A stretch of 64,000 bases of DNA from the NCBI GenBank assembly GCA_019359015.1, contig JAHHID010000005.1, positions 85,802 to 149,801 of the forward strand, given 5' to 3'. The notes below the pieces were generated by a model. That model saw nothing but the letters and a program-made list of their open reading frames with translations. It was not told where the DNA came from and made no database searches. Origin of the DNA: Spirirestis rafaelensis WJT71-NPBG6 (GTDB lineage Bacteria; Cyanobacteriota; Cyanobacteriia; Cyanobacteriales; Nostocaceae). Every line of letters starts with the position of its first letter. The stretch's first letter is position 1. Positions 56,113 to 64,000 of the stretch are shown in pieces. Both the position numbers and the translations under genes were made by a program.

Positions 56113-57030
56113 ATGCATCAAAGTTCAGGTCGCTGGCGTTTAGGACTTTTGCTATCGCTTTTGACCGCTTTTTTATGGGGAATTCTACCAATTGCTTTGG
56201 CGGTAACATTGCAAGTGCTTGATGTTTACACCGTCACTTGGTTTCGCTTTATCGTCTCGTTTGCATTGCTTGCGGTTTATTTGGGGGTTCAGGGGAAATT
56301 ACCGACTTTAACACAACTGCGTTCTGCTTCTTGGAAATTGTTAGCGATCGCTATTATCTTTTTAGCTAGTAATTACGTTCTTTTTTTGCAAGGTTTAGCG
56401 TTAACATCACCCGCTAATGCAGAAGTTATCATTCAGTTAGCGCCGGTGTTATTAGGTTTCGGTGGTTTAGTTCTTTTTCACGAACGTTATATATTACGTC
56501 AGTGGCTTGGTGTCAGTGTACTACTTGTTGGTTTTTTGTTGTTCTTTCATGAACAACTAAATAATTTAATTACAGCGCGTGGTACATATTTTTTAGGTAC
56601 TAGTTTAATTGTGCTGGGAGCAATCGCATGGGCTATTTATGCTTTAGCACAAAAACAATTATTACAATCTCTATCTTCTGCCAGCATAATGCTAATTATT
56701 AATGGCGCATGTAGTTTATTATTCACTCCTTTTGCTCATCCGAATATAATTTTTACACTCGATTTGTTGCATGGGGGAATGTTGTTTTTTTGTGCTTTGA
56801 ATACTTTAATTGCTTACGGTGCTTTTGCAGAAGCATTAGAGCATTGGGAAGCATCGCGGGTTAGTGCAGTATTGGCTACGGCTCCGATTGTTACTTTAAT
56901 ATCAGTTGAAGTTGTATCCTTTGTGGCAAGTAATTTAATTCCACCAGAACGCCTAACTTTGACTGGTATAGTTGGCGCGGTTTTGGTTGTATCTGGTTGT
57001 GTAGCGATCGCTTTGGGAAAATCCAAGTAA
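56113..57030 (+). CDS. EamA/DMT-family transporter
   Basis: 305 residues with ten hydrophobic helices in two EamA repeats. The first opens LGLLLSLLTAFLWGILPIAL, and the end of repeat one contains SPANAEVIIQLAPVL. The second repeat (from about 155) has GAIAWAIYALAQKQLLQ and ends ERLTLTGIVGAVLVVSGCVAIALGK. Members of this drug/metabolite transporter group export amino acids, purines or other small metabolites; the substrate cannot be predicted. Start ATG at 56113. The 57031-57355 spacer downstream is AT-rich and shows no gene. Confidence 0.9.
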   Translation: MHQSSGRWRLGLLLSLLTAFLWGILPIALAVTLQVLDVYTVTWFRFIVSFALLAVYLGVQGKLPTLTQLRSASWKLLAIAIIFLASNYVLFLQGLALTSPANAEVIIQLAPVLLGFGGLVLFHERYILRQWLGVSVLLVGFLLFFHEQLNNLITARGTYFLGTSLIVLGAIAWAIYALAQKQLLQSLSSASIMLIINGACSLLFTPFAHPNIIFTLDLLHGGMLFFCALNTLIAYGAFAEALEHWEASRVSAVLATAPIVTLISVEVVSFVASNLIPPERLTLTGIVGAVLVVSGCVAIALGKSK

Positions 57031-57355
57031 TCTAAGTTTTTCTATAAGTAAATTTACGGTAGATTCAAGCAAATTAATTTCTTCTTCATTGTTGCATTTG
57101 TCATACTGAAGCGGGTCAATTTATTATTTGTTATGATGTCATAGCTACCGTAAAATTGTTAATTCATGTCTTGCGGAGTAAGTAATTTGACTTATGTTAA
57201 TAACTCTGAAGAAATTTTATTTTGAATTTCTTAAGTAGAGAAAAAAACAAAAATCAATACTTTTGAGGCGAATCGAATTTCAAAGATCCAGGGTGTCCGT
57301 AACTACCAAAGCTAACGCCTCGCGCTCACAACATCACCTACAAGATCGTTGATCG

Positions 57356-59053
57356 ATGAACAGCTTGTTTGGTAATTGGACCAGCACCCTGAGAAAAAAC
57401 TTTCTATGGCTGGTTCTCTCGACGCTGCTGCCTACACTTGGGATGAGTAATTCAGCACAGGCAGCAGAGCGAATTTATGCATCTTACTCGGCTCTAGAGC
57501 GTTCTATTTCCATTAATGCTTTGGAAGATTACGCGAAAAAGGGTGTAATTGACGACGATTTGGCAGTTTATCAGCAATATGTGCAACCACAAAAGCTTCA
57601 GGAGTTGCGTCGGGCTTTACTGACGCCTATCAAAGTTAACTCGGTAGCGGTTTCGCAATTTCTCTACACACCCCAAGGAAAATTTCTTCTAGAAAGGTTG
57701 GGAGAAATCATTAAAACTGAATCTCGTGAAGCCAAACCAAGTTTTCATGCTTTACGTTCAGCGCTGATTTTAGCTTCTGCGGAACCGTCCGGCTTAACGT
57801 TATTAAATTTGTTACGAAAGTATCCCAGCCCTAGCATTCACATTGATTTGGCGCGTAGCCTGGGGATAGCAGGAGAACTGGAAAAACTTGTTAGTGAAAC
57901 TAATCGAGCGATCGCCGCAGTTTCCCAAAAGTCTAATACAGAAGCCGCTATCATTCAACCGTCGGTAAATTTCTCACAATTGCCAGATTTACGCCGCAAG
58001 GGACAGTTTGCAGTCAAGAATAAAGAAACACTAAAGATTTTTGACTTAGCGCGCAATCGGCTTTTACTGACTGATGTTTATCTTCCCAATGTTTCCACAC
58101 CTGCACCCGTAATTGTTATATCTCATGGTGTCGGTTCAGACAGCGGTAATTTTGAATATTTAGCGACTCACTTAGCCTCCTACGGATTTGCTGTCATCGT
58201 TCCCAATCATCCGGGTAGCGATGCGAAACAATTGCGATCGCTTTTGGATGGACGCGCTAGTGAAGCGGCAAAACCACAGGAATTTGTTGATCGTCCTTTA
58301 GATGTCAAACATGTACTTGATGAATTGGAGATGCGGAACAAATCCGATTCCCGATTTAAAGGACACCTAAATCTGCAACAAGTTGGTGTAATTGGTCAAT
58401 CCTTTGGTGGCTACACAGCATTAGCCTTGGCTGGTGCGAAAATAAACTTTCAGCAACTAGGAAAAGACTGTACTAAACAGGCGCTTAAAGATACTTGGAA
58501 TCTGTCTTTATTGCTTCAGTGTCAAGCTTTGCAATTGCCAAATAACCAAGACTATAAGTTGCGGGATGAGAGAGTTAAAGCAGCGATCGCTCTTAATCCA
58601 ATCACTAGCAGTATCTTCGGAGAAGCTGGCTTAAAGGAAATTCAAACTCCCGTAATGATTGTTGGCAGCAGTGATGATACCATTGCACCAGCTTTATACG
58701 AACAAATTCTGCCGTTTTCCTGGATTGCTAATACCCAAAAGTACCTAGTTGTGCTTGAAGGTGGAACCCACTTTTCTACAATTGGCGAAAGCAAGAGTAG
58801 CAACCAACAAGTAGGATTACCTTCTGAGATAGTTGGGGACAACCCAGCACAAGCGCGTCAGTACTTGTTACGTATGAGTTTGCCTTTTTTTGAAACTTAC
58901 GTAGCACAAACCTCAAAATACATTCCTTACCTAAACGCTGCTTACGTCAAAACCATTTCTAATCAGCCTGTAGGTTTAAGTCTTGTCCAGTCATTGACAA
59001 CAACCGAGTTGGCACAAGCGCTAAATGGTCAGGTGAAAGAAGTAAAACCGTAA
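57356..59053 (+). CDS. exported DUF1400-type alpha/beta hydrolase
   Basis: 565 residues with a signal peptide (about 1-37, ending SNSAQA). Residues ~40-170 match the DUF1400-type N-terminal region found in cyanobacterial esterase-like proteins (ERIYASYSALERSISINALEDYAKKG). The alpha/beta hydrolase domain follows: VIVISHGVGSD (oxyanion region), GQSFGG nucleophile elbow (Ser at about 349), SSDDTIAP (candidate acid) and GGTHFSTI (candidate catalytic His). The catalytic triad therefore appears complete. It is likely a periplasmic esterase or lipase-like enzyme of unknown substrate. Start ATG at 57356. Confidence 0.85.
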   Translation: MNSLFGNWTSTLRKNFLWLVLSTLLPTLGMSNSAQAAERIYASYSALERSISINALEDYAKKGVIDDDLAVYQQYVQPQKLQELRRALLTPIKVNSVAVSQFLYTPQGKFLLERLGEIIKTESREAKPSFHALRSALILASAEPSGLTLLNLLRKYPSPSIHIDLARSLGIAGELEKLVSETNRAIAAVSQKSNTEAAIIQPSVNFSQLPDLRRKGQFAVKNKETLKIFDLARNRLLLTDVYLPNVSTPAPVIVISHGVGSDSGNFEYLATHLASYGFAVIVPNHPGSDAKQLRSLLDGRASEAAKPQEFVDRPLDVKHVLDELEMRNKSDSRFKGHLNLQQVGVIGQSFGGYTALALAGAKINFQQLGKDCTKQALKDTWNLSLLLQCQALQLPNNQDYKLRDERVKAAIALNPITSSIFGEAGLKEIQTPVMIVGSSDDTIAPALYEQILPFSWIANTQKYLVVLEGGTHFSTIGESKSSNQQVGLPSEIVGDNPAQARQYLLRMSLPFFETYVAQTSKYIPYLNAAYVKTISNQPVGLSLVQSLTTTELAQALNGQVKEVKP

Positions 59054-59127
59054 ATTTGTTAGTTGGAGCATTGTTGGTTCTGAGTTGCCTGACATATTGT
59101 GGCATTATCAATTAGTCTTCTGACCCG

Positions 59128-59246
59128 CCAGGAATTTAAATTCCTGGCTAATAGCCAAAGTCCATTAAAATGGACTGAAATTATAAAGTAAGTTTTTAGT
59201 CCTCTAAAGAGGACTTTTGCTATTAGCCAAGGATTTTAATCCTTGG
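59128..59246. repeat. compound palindromic element with four hairpins
   Basis: In order: CCAGGAATTTAAATTCCTGG (59128-59147, perfect), GTCCATTAAAATGGAC (59160-59175), GTCCTCTAAAGAGGAC (59199-59214) and CCAAGGATTTTAATCCTTGG (59227-59246). CTAATAGC after the first and GCTATTAG before the last are inverse, so the whole block is itself roughly symmetrical. No coding potential is seen. Confidence 0.85.
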
Positions 59247-59323
59247 TGGTTGTTGCGACTAAACTACCATTACTCAAACTCCGCTCCTATTAACCACGCT
59301 CCTACTAACCAATTTCAAAATCT

Positions 59324-60184
59324 GTGCAAGGCTTTCTAAATCTCAACAAACCATTAGACTGGACATCTCACGACTGCGTAGCGAAGACGCGCAAACTTTT
59401 ACGTCTCAAGCGCGTGGGACACGCAGGAACGTTAGATCCAGCGGCTACCGGGGTGTTACCAATAGCACTTGGTAAAGCCACAAGATTATTGCAATATCTA
59501 CCAGGAAATAAAGCTTATAAAGCCACAATTCGCTTGGGTGTACGTACTACAACTGATGATTTAGAAGGTGAAATTATTGCATCTGTTGCTTGTGCAGTCA
59601 GTTTAGCAGATGTGGAAACTGCACTTAAACAATTTGAGGGAAAAATTCAGCAAATTCCCCCAAGTTACAGTGCAATTCAAGTTGAGGGGAAACGTTTGTA
59701 TGATTTGGCACGTAAAGGCGAAGCAGTGGATGTGCCGGCGCGAACAGTTGAAATTTTTCAGATAAAAATTTTGGATTGGCGATCCGGTGATTTTCCCGAA
59801 TTGGATGTAGCGATCGCCTGTGGATCTGGTACATATATTAGAGCGATCGCTCGCGATTTAGGTGCAGTTTTACAAACTGGTGGTACTCTCGCTGCCTTGA
59901 CACGCACTGAAAGCAGCGGTTTTCACTTAGCAGACAGTCTCACTTTTACCGACTTAGAAGCAGGAACCTTTCAACCAACTCCCCCGGATGCACCTTTGCA
60001 GCATCTGCCATCTGTTAGTTTACCAGCAACATCTGCTCAAAAATGGTGTCAAGGACAGCGCATTCCTTTCATGGATATTGCTGGCACAGTGCGAGCCTAC
60101 GATGAAGACGGGGTTTTTTTAGGAATTGCCCAAACCGAAGCCGATGTATTGATTCCCACAATGGTGTTTGAGCCTATTTCTTAG
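59324..60184 (+). CDS. truB: tRNA pseudouridine(55) synthase
   Basis: This 286-residue enzyme converts U55 of the tRNA T-loop to pseudouridine. The start is GTG at 59324, giving the standard [18 protein letters not shown]-terminus. The catalytic Asp is in [14 protein letters not shown] (Asp38). Other family segments are [24 protein letters not shown] and [15 protein letters not shown]. The C-terminal PUA-like part (about 225-286) is short but present. It is preceded by the four-hairpin repeat and followed by a repeat-rich spacer. Confidence 0.95.
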   Translation: MQGFLNLNKPLDWTSHDCVAKTRKLLRLKRVGHAGTLDPAATGVLPIALGKATRLLQYLPGNKAYKATIRLGVRTTTDDLEGEIIASVACAVSLADVETALKQFEGKIQQIPPSYSAIQVEGKRLYDLARKGEAVDVPARTVEIFQIKILDWRSGDFPELDVAIACGSGTYIRAIARDLGAVLQTGGTLAALTRTESSGFHLADSLTFTDLEAGTFQPTPPDAPLQHLPSVSLPATSAQKWCQGQRIPFMDIAGTVRAYDEDGVFLGIAQTEADVLIPTMVFEPIS

Positions 60185-60362
60185 ACCTTCCATGAACCCC
60201 TACCCAACACCCGCGATCGTGCCGCGTTGTGCGTACCAAGCACCCCTACGCAGACTATAAAAATGGTTTTCAGCCTGCGTAGGCAGGCTTTGTTCGTAAG
60301 CCCCAGGCTTCCAGCCTGAGGGCTTCCAGGATTTGAAAACAATCCCTAGTCCTGAAGTATGA

Positions 60363-60446
60363 CACCCTGTCTTTTGACATATTTTTGCGACACAAGTAAA
60401 AATCACAAATGATTGGTGTTTTTACTTAGTGTGAGGAAACAGGGTG
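60363..60446 (+). promoter_or_regulatory. structured leader that can sequester the TonB-receptor start codon
   Basis: CACCCTGT (60363-60370) is complementary to ACAGGGTG (60439-60446), which contains the GTG start codon at 60444. Inside lies a second hairpin (AAGTAAAAA at about 60394-60402 with TTTTTACTT at about 60419-60427, extended by CAC/GTG across a bulge). The arrangement could limit translation initiation. No known riboswitch consensus, including the cobalamin box, was recognised. Confidence 0.45.
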
Positions 60447-62516
60447 ACAAGGTATTTTCTTTTGCTTCCAGTTGCAGTAGTCAGTTTATTGACTGCCTTT
60501 CCCAGTGTAGCTGCGGTTAAACCATCTCAGGTAATTTCAGACATTCCTAATTTAAGCGAAATCAAACTACCTTTAACTGAAGCTAAATTATTAACTCAAC
60601 CAGATAAATTAGATAAACTTAGCCAGTCACCACCAACAACTGAACCAGAACCAGAAACCACCGATGATGCGGATATTAACATCGAAGTGACTGGCGAAGA
60701 AGATACTCAGCCTCAATCTACTCCAGTTTATGTAATAGATAAAGATGAAATTGAAAAACAAGGTGCTAATAGTGCAGCCGAAGTATTAAGAGGTTTACCC
60801 GGATTTGCTATTAACGATGTAGGTTATGGCGCAGATATTCACACCGGAACCTTCTATCGAGGACAGTCAATTAATCAGTCTGTATTTTTGCTAAATGGCA
60901 GACCTATCAACAGCAATATCAACACTTATCATGGCAACACTGACCTCAATAGCATTCCCGTAGAATCGATTGAGCGAGTAGAATTATCTAGTGGTACAAC
61001 TTCCACATTATATGGTTCAGAAGCCGTTGGCGGAGTAGTTAATATCATTACCAAACAAGGTGAAGGTCCACCCAGATTCAGTGGTTTAGTCCAATATGGT
61101 TCTTATGGTGAAGAAAACTATCGCAGTAGCTATGGTGGTGCTCTTGGCTCAGTAAAATTTAATATAGGCTACGAAAAATACGACGCAGAAAACGATTATC
61201 AAGTACCTGTTGGGGCTGTAAATCGTGATGCCAATGGACGGTTTTTTAATGGAGATACCGCTACTAGCAACTACTTTGGTAATATTACCTTAGATGTAGA
61301 TCCAAAAAATACTATCAGTTTTGATACTAATATAATTAGCAGTCGCCGAGGTTTAACTTATTTTGGTTTCCCTCTCCAAAGAGACAGACTTGACCACGAT
61401 GTATTAAACGCTGGTTTATCTTGGAAAAGTCAGCTTGGTAATGGTAAAGATTCTATTCTTAATGCCACCATCGGCTACGCTCAAGATTACTTCAGCACTT
61501 ATGGTCCAAGTGGCAGTACTTCTTCTCGTCAAGCTTCATTAAATTCTCAAGGATTGACTGCTAGAGTAGAACATCAGTGGCAATTCGATCAGAATAACCT
61601 TCTGCGTTGGGGATTAGATTTAAAAAATAGCAACCTTGAGGGTGATGTACTTAGCAATGTTGCCGATCGAATTCCTTTTAATGGTAATGAAACTAGAGAT
61701 AGATTTCAAACAGCGATATTCGCCTTAAATACTTGGAATTTAACAAAAAATTTCCAAGCAGATTTAGGATTTCGACAAAACTTTAATAGTGAGTTTGGTA
61801 GTTATCTTAACCCTAGCGTGGGTTTAAGATATGCCCCTAGCGAAAATATTGCAGTGCGTGGAAGTTGGGCTTCAGTGCAGCGCAACCCAGGTATAGACCA
61901 ATTATATGTTTATGATACCGTTCATGGCTGGTTGCCCAACCCCAACCTCAAACCAGAAACTGGTTCTTCTTGGACAGCAGGAGTTGATGTCAAATTATCT
62001 AATAATTTAACAGGACAATTTACTTACTTTGCCAGTAGTTTAGACGACCGTTTAGCAGTAAGCGGAGGGAAGTGGACTAATATTGGATTAGTAAATACAA
62101 ATGGTTTAGAAGCAGCTTTACGGTTGCGAATCGCTCGTGAGTGGTCAACTTTTCTCAACTATACTTATACTGATGCCCGCATCGAATCAGGTCTAGAAAA
62201 GGGATTGCAATTAGGCTTCGTTCCCTACTCAGTAGCACAAATGGGTCTAGGTTATGAATCCAACGGTTGGCAGGTTAATCTGATTGCTAGTTACAACAGT
62301 GGTTCGCGCAGAGCCTTTTTTACGCTACCTGGTCAGTCTACCACAGATTTCTCACCCTCTTGGTTGAACTTGGATCTTGGTGGTAGGATTCCCATAACGA
62401 AAACCTTAGGGCTAAATATTTTTGTAGAAAACTTAGCTGATGTTCAGTATGAAAAAGCCAATCGCGTTTATCAACCCGGACGCACCTTTAGAATTGGTGT
62501 ATCGTCGAGTTTTTAA
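60444..62516 (+). CDS. TonB-dependent outer-membrane receptor, probably for haem or a related metal chelate
   Basis: 690 residues: signal peptide (about 1-23), a linker rich in Glu/Thr/Asp, INIEVTGEE (about 74-82) in TonB-box position, plug domain (about 90-205: PVYVIDKDEIEKQGANSAAEVLRGLPG, LYGSEAVGGVVNIITK), then a 22-strand barrel ending in the aromatic-type FRIGVSSSF. NPNLKPE at about 500 matches the NPNL box described in haem receptors, though it also occurs in other receptors; a FRAP box is not clear. Start is GTG at 60444. The product of the third gene downstream resembles HugZ/HutZ, which supports haem as substrate. Cobalamin is an alternative. Confidence 0.85.
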   Translation: MTRYFLLLPVAVVSLLTAFPSVAAVKPSQVISDIPNLSEIKLPLTEAKLLTQPDKLDKLSQSPPTTEPEPETTDDADINIEVTGEEDTQPQSTPVYVIDKDEIEKQGANSAAEVLRGLPGFAINDVGYGADIHTGTFYRGQSINQSVFLLNGRPINSNINTYHGNTDLNSIPVESIERVELSSGTTSTLYGSEAVGGVVNIITKQGEGPPRFSGLVQYGSYGEENYRSSYGGALGSVKFNIGYEKYDAENDYQVPVGAVNRDANGRFFNGDTATSNYFGNITLDVDPKNTISFDTNIISSRRGLTYFGFPLQRDRLDHDVLNAGLSWKSQLGNGKDSILNATIGYAQDYFSTYGPSGSTSSRQASLNSQGLTARVEHQWQFDQNNLLRWGLDLKNSNLEGDVLSNVADRIPFNGNETRDRFQTAIFALNTWNLTKNFQADLGFRQNFNSEFGSYLNPSVGLRYAPSENIAVRGSWASVQRNPGIDQLYVYDTVHGWLPNPNLKPETGSSWTAGVDVKLSNNLTGQFTYFASSLDDRLAVSGGKWTNIGLVNTNGLEAALRLRIAREWSTFLNYTYTDARIESGLEKGLQLGFVPYSVAQMGLGYESNGWQVNLIASYNSGSRRAFFTLPGQSTTDFSPSWLNLDLGGRIPITKTLGLNIFVENLADVQYEKANRVYQPGRTFRIGVSSSF

Positions 62517-62528
62517 TTAAGCAACTCT

Positions 62529-62825
62529 ATGAGAGCCAGAATTGAAAACAGCGTACTTTTCTTGCACCATGAGGACTTACCAGAATTTAAAAAAGGTGGT
62601 TCTGTGGTGAGGAATTCTTATTTTTGGGCGTTGCGTTCAATCGCAGGTCGTGCTACACGTTATCGTGATTGGGAATATGAATCTGAGGTTTGGATAGCCC
62701 TATCGCGGATGCTTTTATCCTTTACCGAATCGGGTTATTTAGGCTTAAAAGAAACCACCCTCGAATTTCCTCTATCTCAAGGTGAAATTCCCGACGTGCT
62801 GCGGTCTGTTTCCACATGGGAATAG
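62529..62825 (+). CDS. 98-residue protein of unknown function in the TonB-receptor operon
   Basis: The ATG at 62529 lies 12 bases after the receptor stop codon. The 98-residue product has no signal or TM segment and contains several aromatic/charged stretches (SYFWALRSIAGRATRYRDWEYESEVW) and two adjacent His near the N-terminus (FLHHEDLPEF). Close spacing suggests translational coupling and a role in uptake or in handling the receptor's substrate. I do not recognise a family. Confidence 0.65.
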   Translation: MRARIENSVLFLHHEDLPEFKKGGSVVRNSYFWALRSIAGRATRYRDWEYESEVWIALSRMLLSFTESGYLGLKETTLEFPLSQGEIPDVLRSVSTWE

Positions 62826-62840
62826 TTTTTCTCGTAGTGA

Positions 62841-62896
62841 GCGCTACCCTACGGGAAAGCTTTCCTGCGGAACGCTCCGCGAACGCTAACAGCGCT
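62841..62896 (-). repeat. dispersed repeat, inverted relative to 23498-23530
   Basis: GCGCTACCCTACGGGAAAGC...GCTAACAGCGCT is the reverse complement of the repeat in the VirB5-VirB6 spacer, here with an additional CTGCGGAACGCTCCGCGAAC insert. Confidence 0.7.
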
Positions 62897-62961
62897 CAAA
62901 TAGCATAGTACCTTATGAAGAAATAGCGCTTCAGCGCTAACTACAAACTATATATCTACCT

Positions 62962-63450
62962 ATGAGCAAAATTGAAGAAGCACAAGCTGCGTATCAAAAT
63001 TTTACAAATCAGTTTCAAAGTCTAATTCTCAGCACAGTTAGCGAAGAAAATCAACCTAACGCCAGTTACGCACCTTTTGTTATGGATGAGGCAAAAAACT
63101 TTTATATATTCGTTAGCGGTCTTTCGCCTCACACGCGTAACTTGTATGCTAATTCTCAAGCTTGCATTCTCTTTATTGACGATGAATCGAAAACCGAGCA
63201 AATCTTTGCTCGTCGTCGTTTAACTTTTGATTGTTCTGCAAGTTTAATTGAAAGAGAAACTTCAGAGTGGAATCAAATTGCCGATCGCTTTGAAGAACGT
63301 TTTGGAGACATGATCCAAGTCTTTCGTGGCTTGGCTGATTTCCGCATCTTTAAGCTTACACCTCATGAAGGACGGTTTGTAGTTGGCTTTGGTGCGGCTT
63401 ATCAAATAACTGCTGATGATTTTAATAGTTTAAAGCATATTAAAGGTTAG
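62962..63450 (+). CDS. HugZ/HutZ-like haem-utilisation protein (FMN-binding split-barrel fold)
   Basis: 162 residues of the pyridoxamine-phosphate-oxidase-like split barrel. Visible are an N-terminal SLILSTVSEENQPNASYAPFVMD strand pair, FYIFVSGLSPHTRNLYAN, and the characteristic HugZ/HutZ-type end HEGRFVVGFGAAY (about 138-150). HutZ and HugZ degrade haem in other bacteria, with a haem-ligand His near this C-terminal segment; here the residue after AAY is Gln, so haem binding may differ. The gene follows the receptor and 98-residue genes after a repeat of about 60 bases, consistent with a haem-acquisition set. Confidence 0.75.
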   Translation: MSKIEEAQAAYQNFTNQFQSLILSTVSEENQPNASYAPFVMDEAKNFYIFVSGLSPHTRNLYANSQACILFIDDESKTEQIFARRRLTFDCSASLIERETSEWNQIADRFEERFGDMIQVFRGLADFRIFKLTPHEGRFVVGFGAAYQITADDFNSLKHIKG

Positions 63451-63506
63451 TTTGTAGTTAAAGGAATTACGTTATTGTATAGGCGATCGCTTGGCTTCAC
63501 ACAATC

Positions 63507-63742
63507 TCAAGTCTGACGAAATCTTGCTAACAACTCCTCACGAGATGATTGCAGCAAAAAACGAGTAAACTCTTCTGGTGGTAATACAAGCATTGGCTCA
63601 ATAATTGCTACTAACTCCTCATCCAATGTCCCAAAGCGGACACGCAGCAAGTTTTCTATTGTGATACGACGTTCCGTCTGAATACCTTGCTGCATACCTT
63701 GCTGTTGTCCTTCTTGTCTTGCCTCTGCTAGCCGTTGTTCAT
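63507..63742 (-). pseudogene. C-terminal fragment of an Rpn-type (PD-(D/E)XK, DUF4351-like) nuclease/transposase-associated protein
   Basis: The frame encodes LAEARQEGQQQGMQQGIQTERRITIENLLRVRFGTLDEEL and PEEFTRFLLQSSREELLARF, the usual C-terminal end of Rpn-family proteins common in cyanobacteria. Everything upstream of residue ~20 of the open frame (which runs to 63803) is encoded by the 124-bp repeat, so the catalytic N-terminal part is missing. The gene was presumably cut by insertion or expansion of that repeat. Confidence 0.8.
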
Positions 63743-64000
63743 CAGGACTTACGCAACTGGCATAAAGCGCGAGTGGGCAGACAGGGCAAACACATCTGAA
63801 CATGACAAGCGCGGGGGTAGTGCGAGGGATTTGCGCTTCAAGGCATTCTCACAGACAGGCGATCGCCATGCGGCAACAGGACTTACGCAACTGGCATAAA
63901 GCGCGAGTGGGCAGACAGGGCAAACACATCTGAACATGACAAGCGCGGGGGTAGTGCGAGGGATTTGCGCTTCAAGGCATTCTCACAGACAGGCGATCGC
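63743..64000. repeat. 124-bp direct repeats (two copies, running to the window edge)
   Basis: Bases 63743-63866 and 63877-64000 appear identical over 124 positions, separated by CATGCGGCAA. Each begins CAGGACTTACGCAACTGGC and ends in a HIP1 octamer. More copies may lie beyond the window. ORFs through the repeat on the minus strand are not considered genes. Confidence 0.85.

Noticed and set aside
60200..60360. Cobalamin riboswitch upstream of the TonB-dependent receptor
   Set aside because: I could not find the conserved B12-box or the expected multi-stem core; the region holds GC-rich palindromic repeats instead.
63749..63937. Minus-strand 62-codon ORF, and the first ~20 codons of the ORF ending at 63507
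   Set aside because: Both are encoded by the 124-bp direct repeat, and the same peptide start occurs in each copy; no sign of a real gene.
63743..64000. CRISPR array at the window end
   Set aside because: The repeat is 124 bases, the gap is 10 bases, and no cas genes are present.

Overview
The window looks like chromosomal DNA of a filamentous, probably Nostocales-type cyanobacterium. The evidence is the very frequent HIP1 octamer (GCGATCGC), heptanucleotide tandem repeats and GC-rich palindromic repeats in the spacers, and a gene set typical of these organisms: NrtC/NrtD, an orthocaspase-like protein, an RppA/RppB pair, a giant Ser/Thr kinase-ATPase protein, and a DUF1400 hydrolase. The genus cannot be fixed from the sequence alone. 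No tRNA, rRNA, CRISPR array or intact insertion sequence was seen.

Layout. 1-2.2 kb: the end of a nitrate/bicarbonate-type ABC transporter operon (NrtC C-terminal half, NrtD). 2.4-3.6 kb: ATP sulfurylase. 3.8-5.9 kb: a caspase-fold protein whose catalytic His and Cys positions hold Tyr and Ser. 6.2-7.9 kb: an AT-rich accessory patch bounded by an inverted repeat, with an orphan gene and a small secreted Cys-rich peptide. 8.0-8.8 kb: methylthioadenosine phosphorylase. 8.9-17.5 kb: a metal-resistance island on the minus strand (DUF305/CopM-like protein, HlyD-type adaptor, small membrane ORF, HME-RND pump, metal-associated lipoprotein, OmpR-type regulator, sensor kinase). Two kinds of candidate operator recur in it.

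18.6-29.1 kb: a plus-strand cluster resembling the core of a type IV secretion system (VirB2-, B3-, B4-, B5-, B6-, two B8-, B10- and B9-like proteins and a 35-residue membrane peptide). No relaxase, coupling protein or VirB11 is visible. This is the best candidate for an undescribed system. 29.2-34.8 kb: a kinase-ATPase-PAS-GGDEF-EAL protein. 35.3-39.8 kb: a CUT1-type sugar/osmolyte ABC transporter. 40.2-43.9 kb: an Rrf2 regulator, a frameshifted methyltransferase, a 57-residue conserved-looking protein, a chromate transporter and a small membrane protein. 44.3-48.5 kb: two hybrid two-component proteins.

48.9-64 kb: a small RTX protein, LigA, a di-haem peroxidase, a protein made of six 19-residue repeats, an Eis-like acetyltransferase, an EamA transporter, a DUF1400 hydrolase, TruB, and a probable haem-uptake set (TonB-dependent receptor, 98-residue protein, HugZ-like protein). 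The window ends in 124-bp direct repeats that abut a truncated Rpn-type nuclease gene. Functions are inferred from motifs read by eye; no database search was run.
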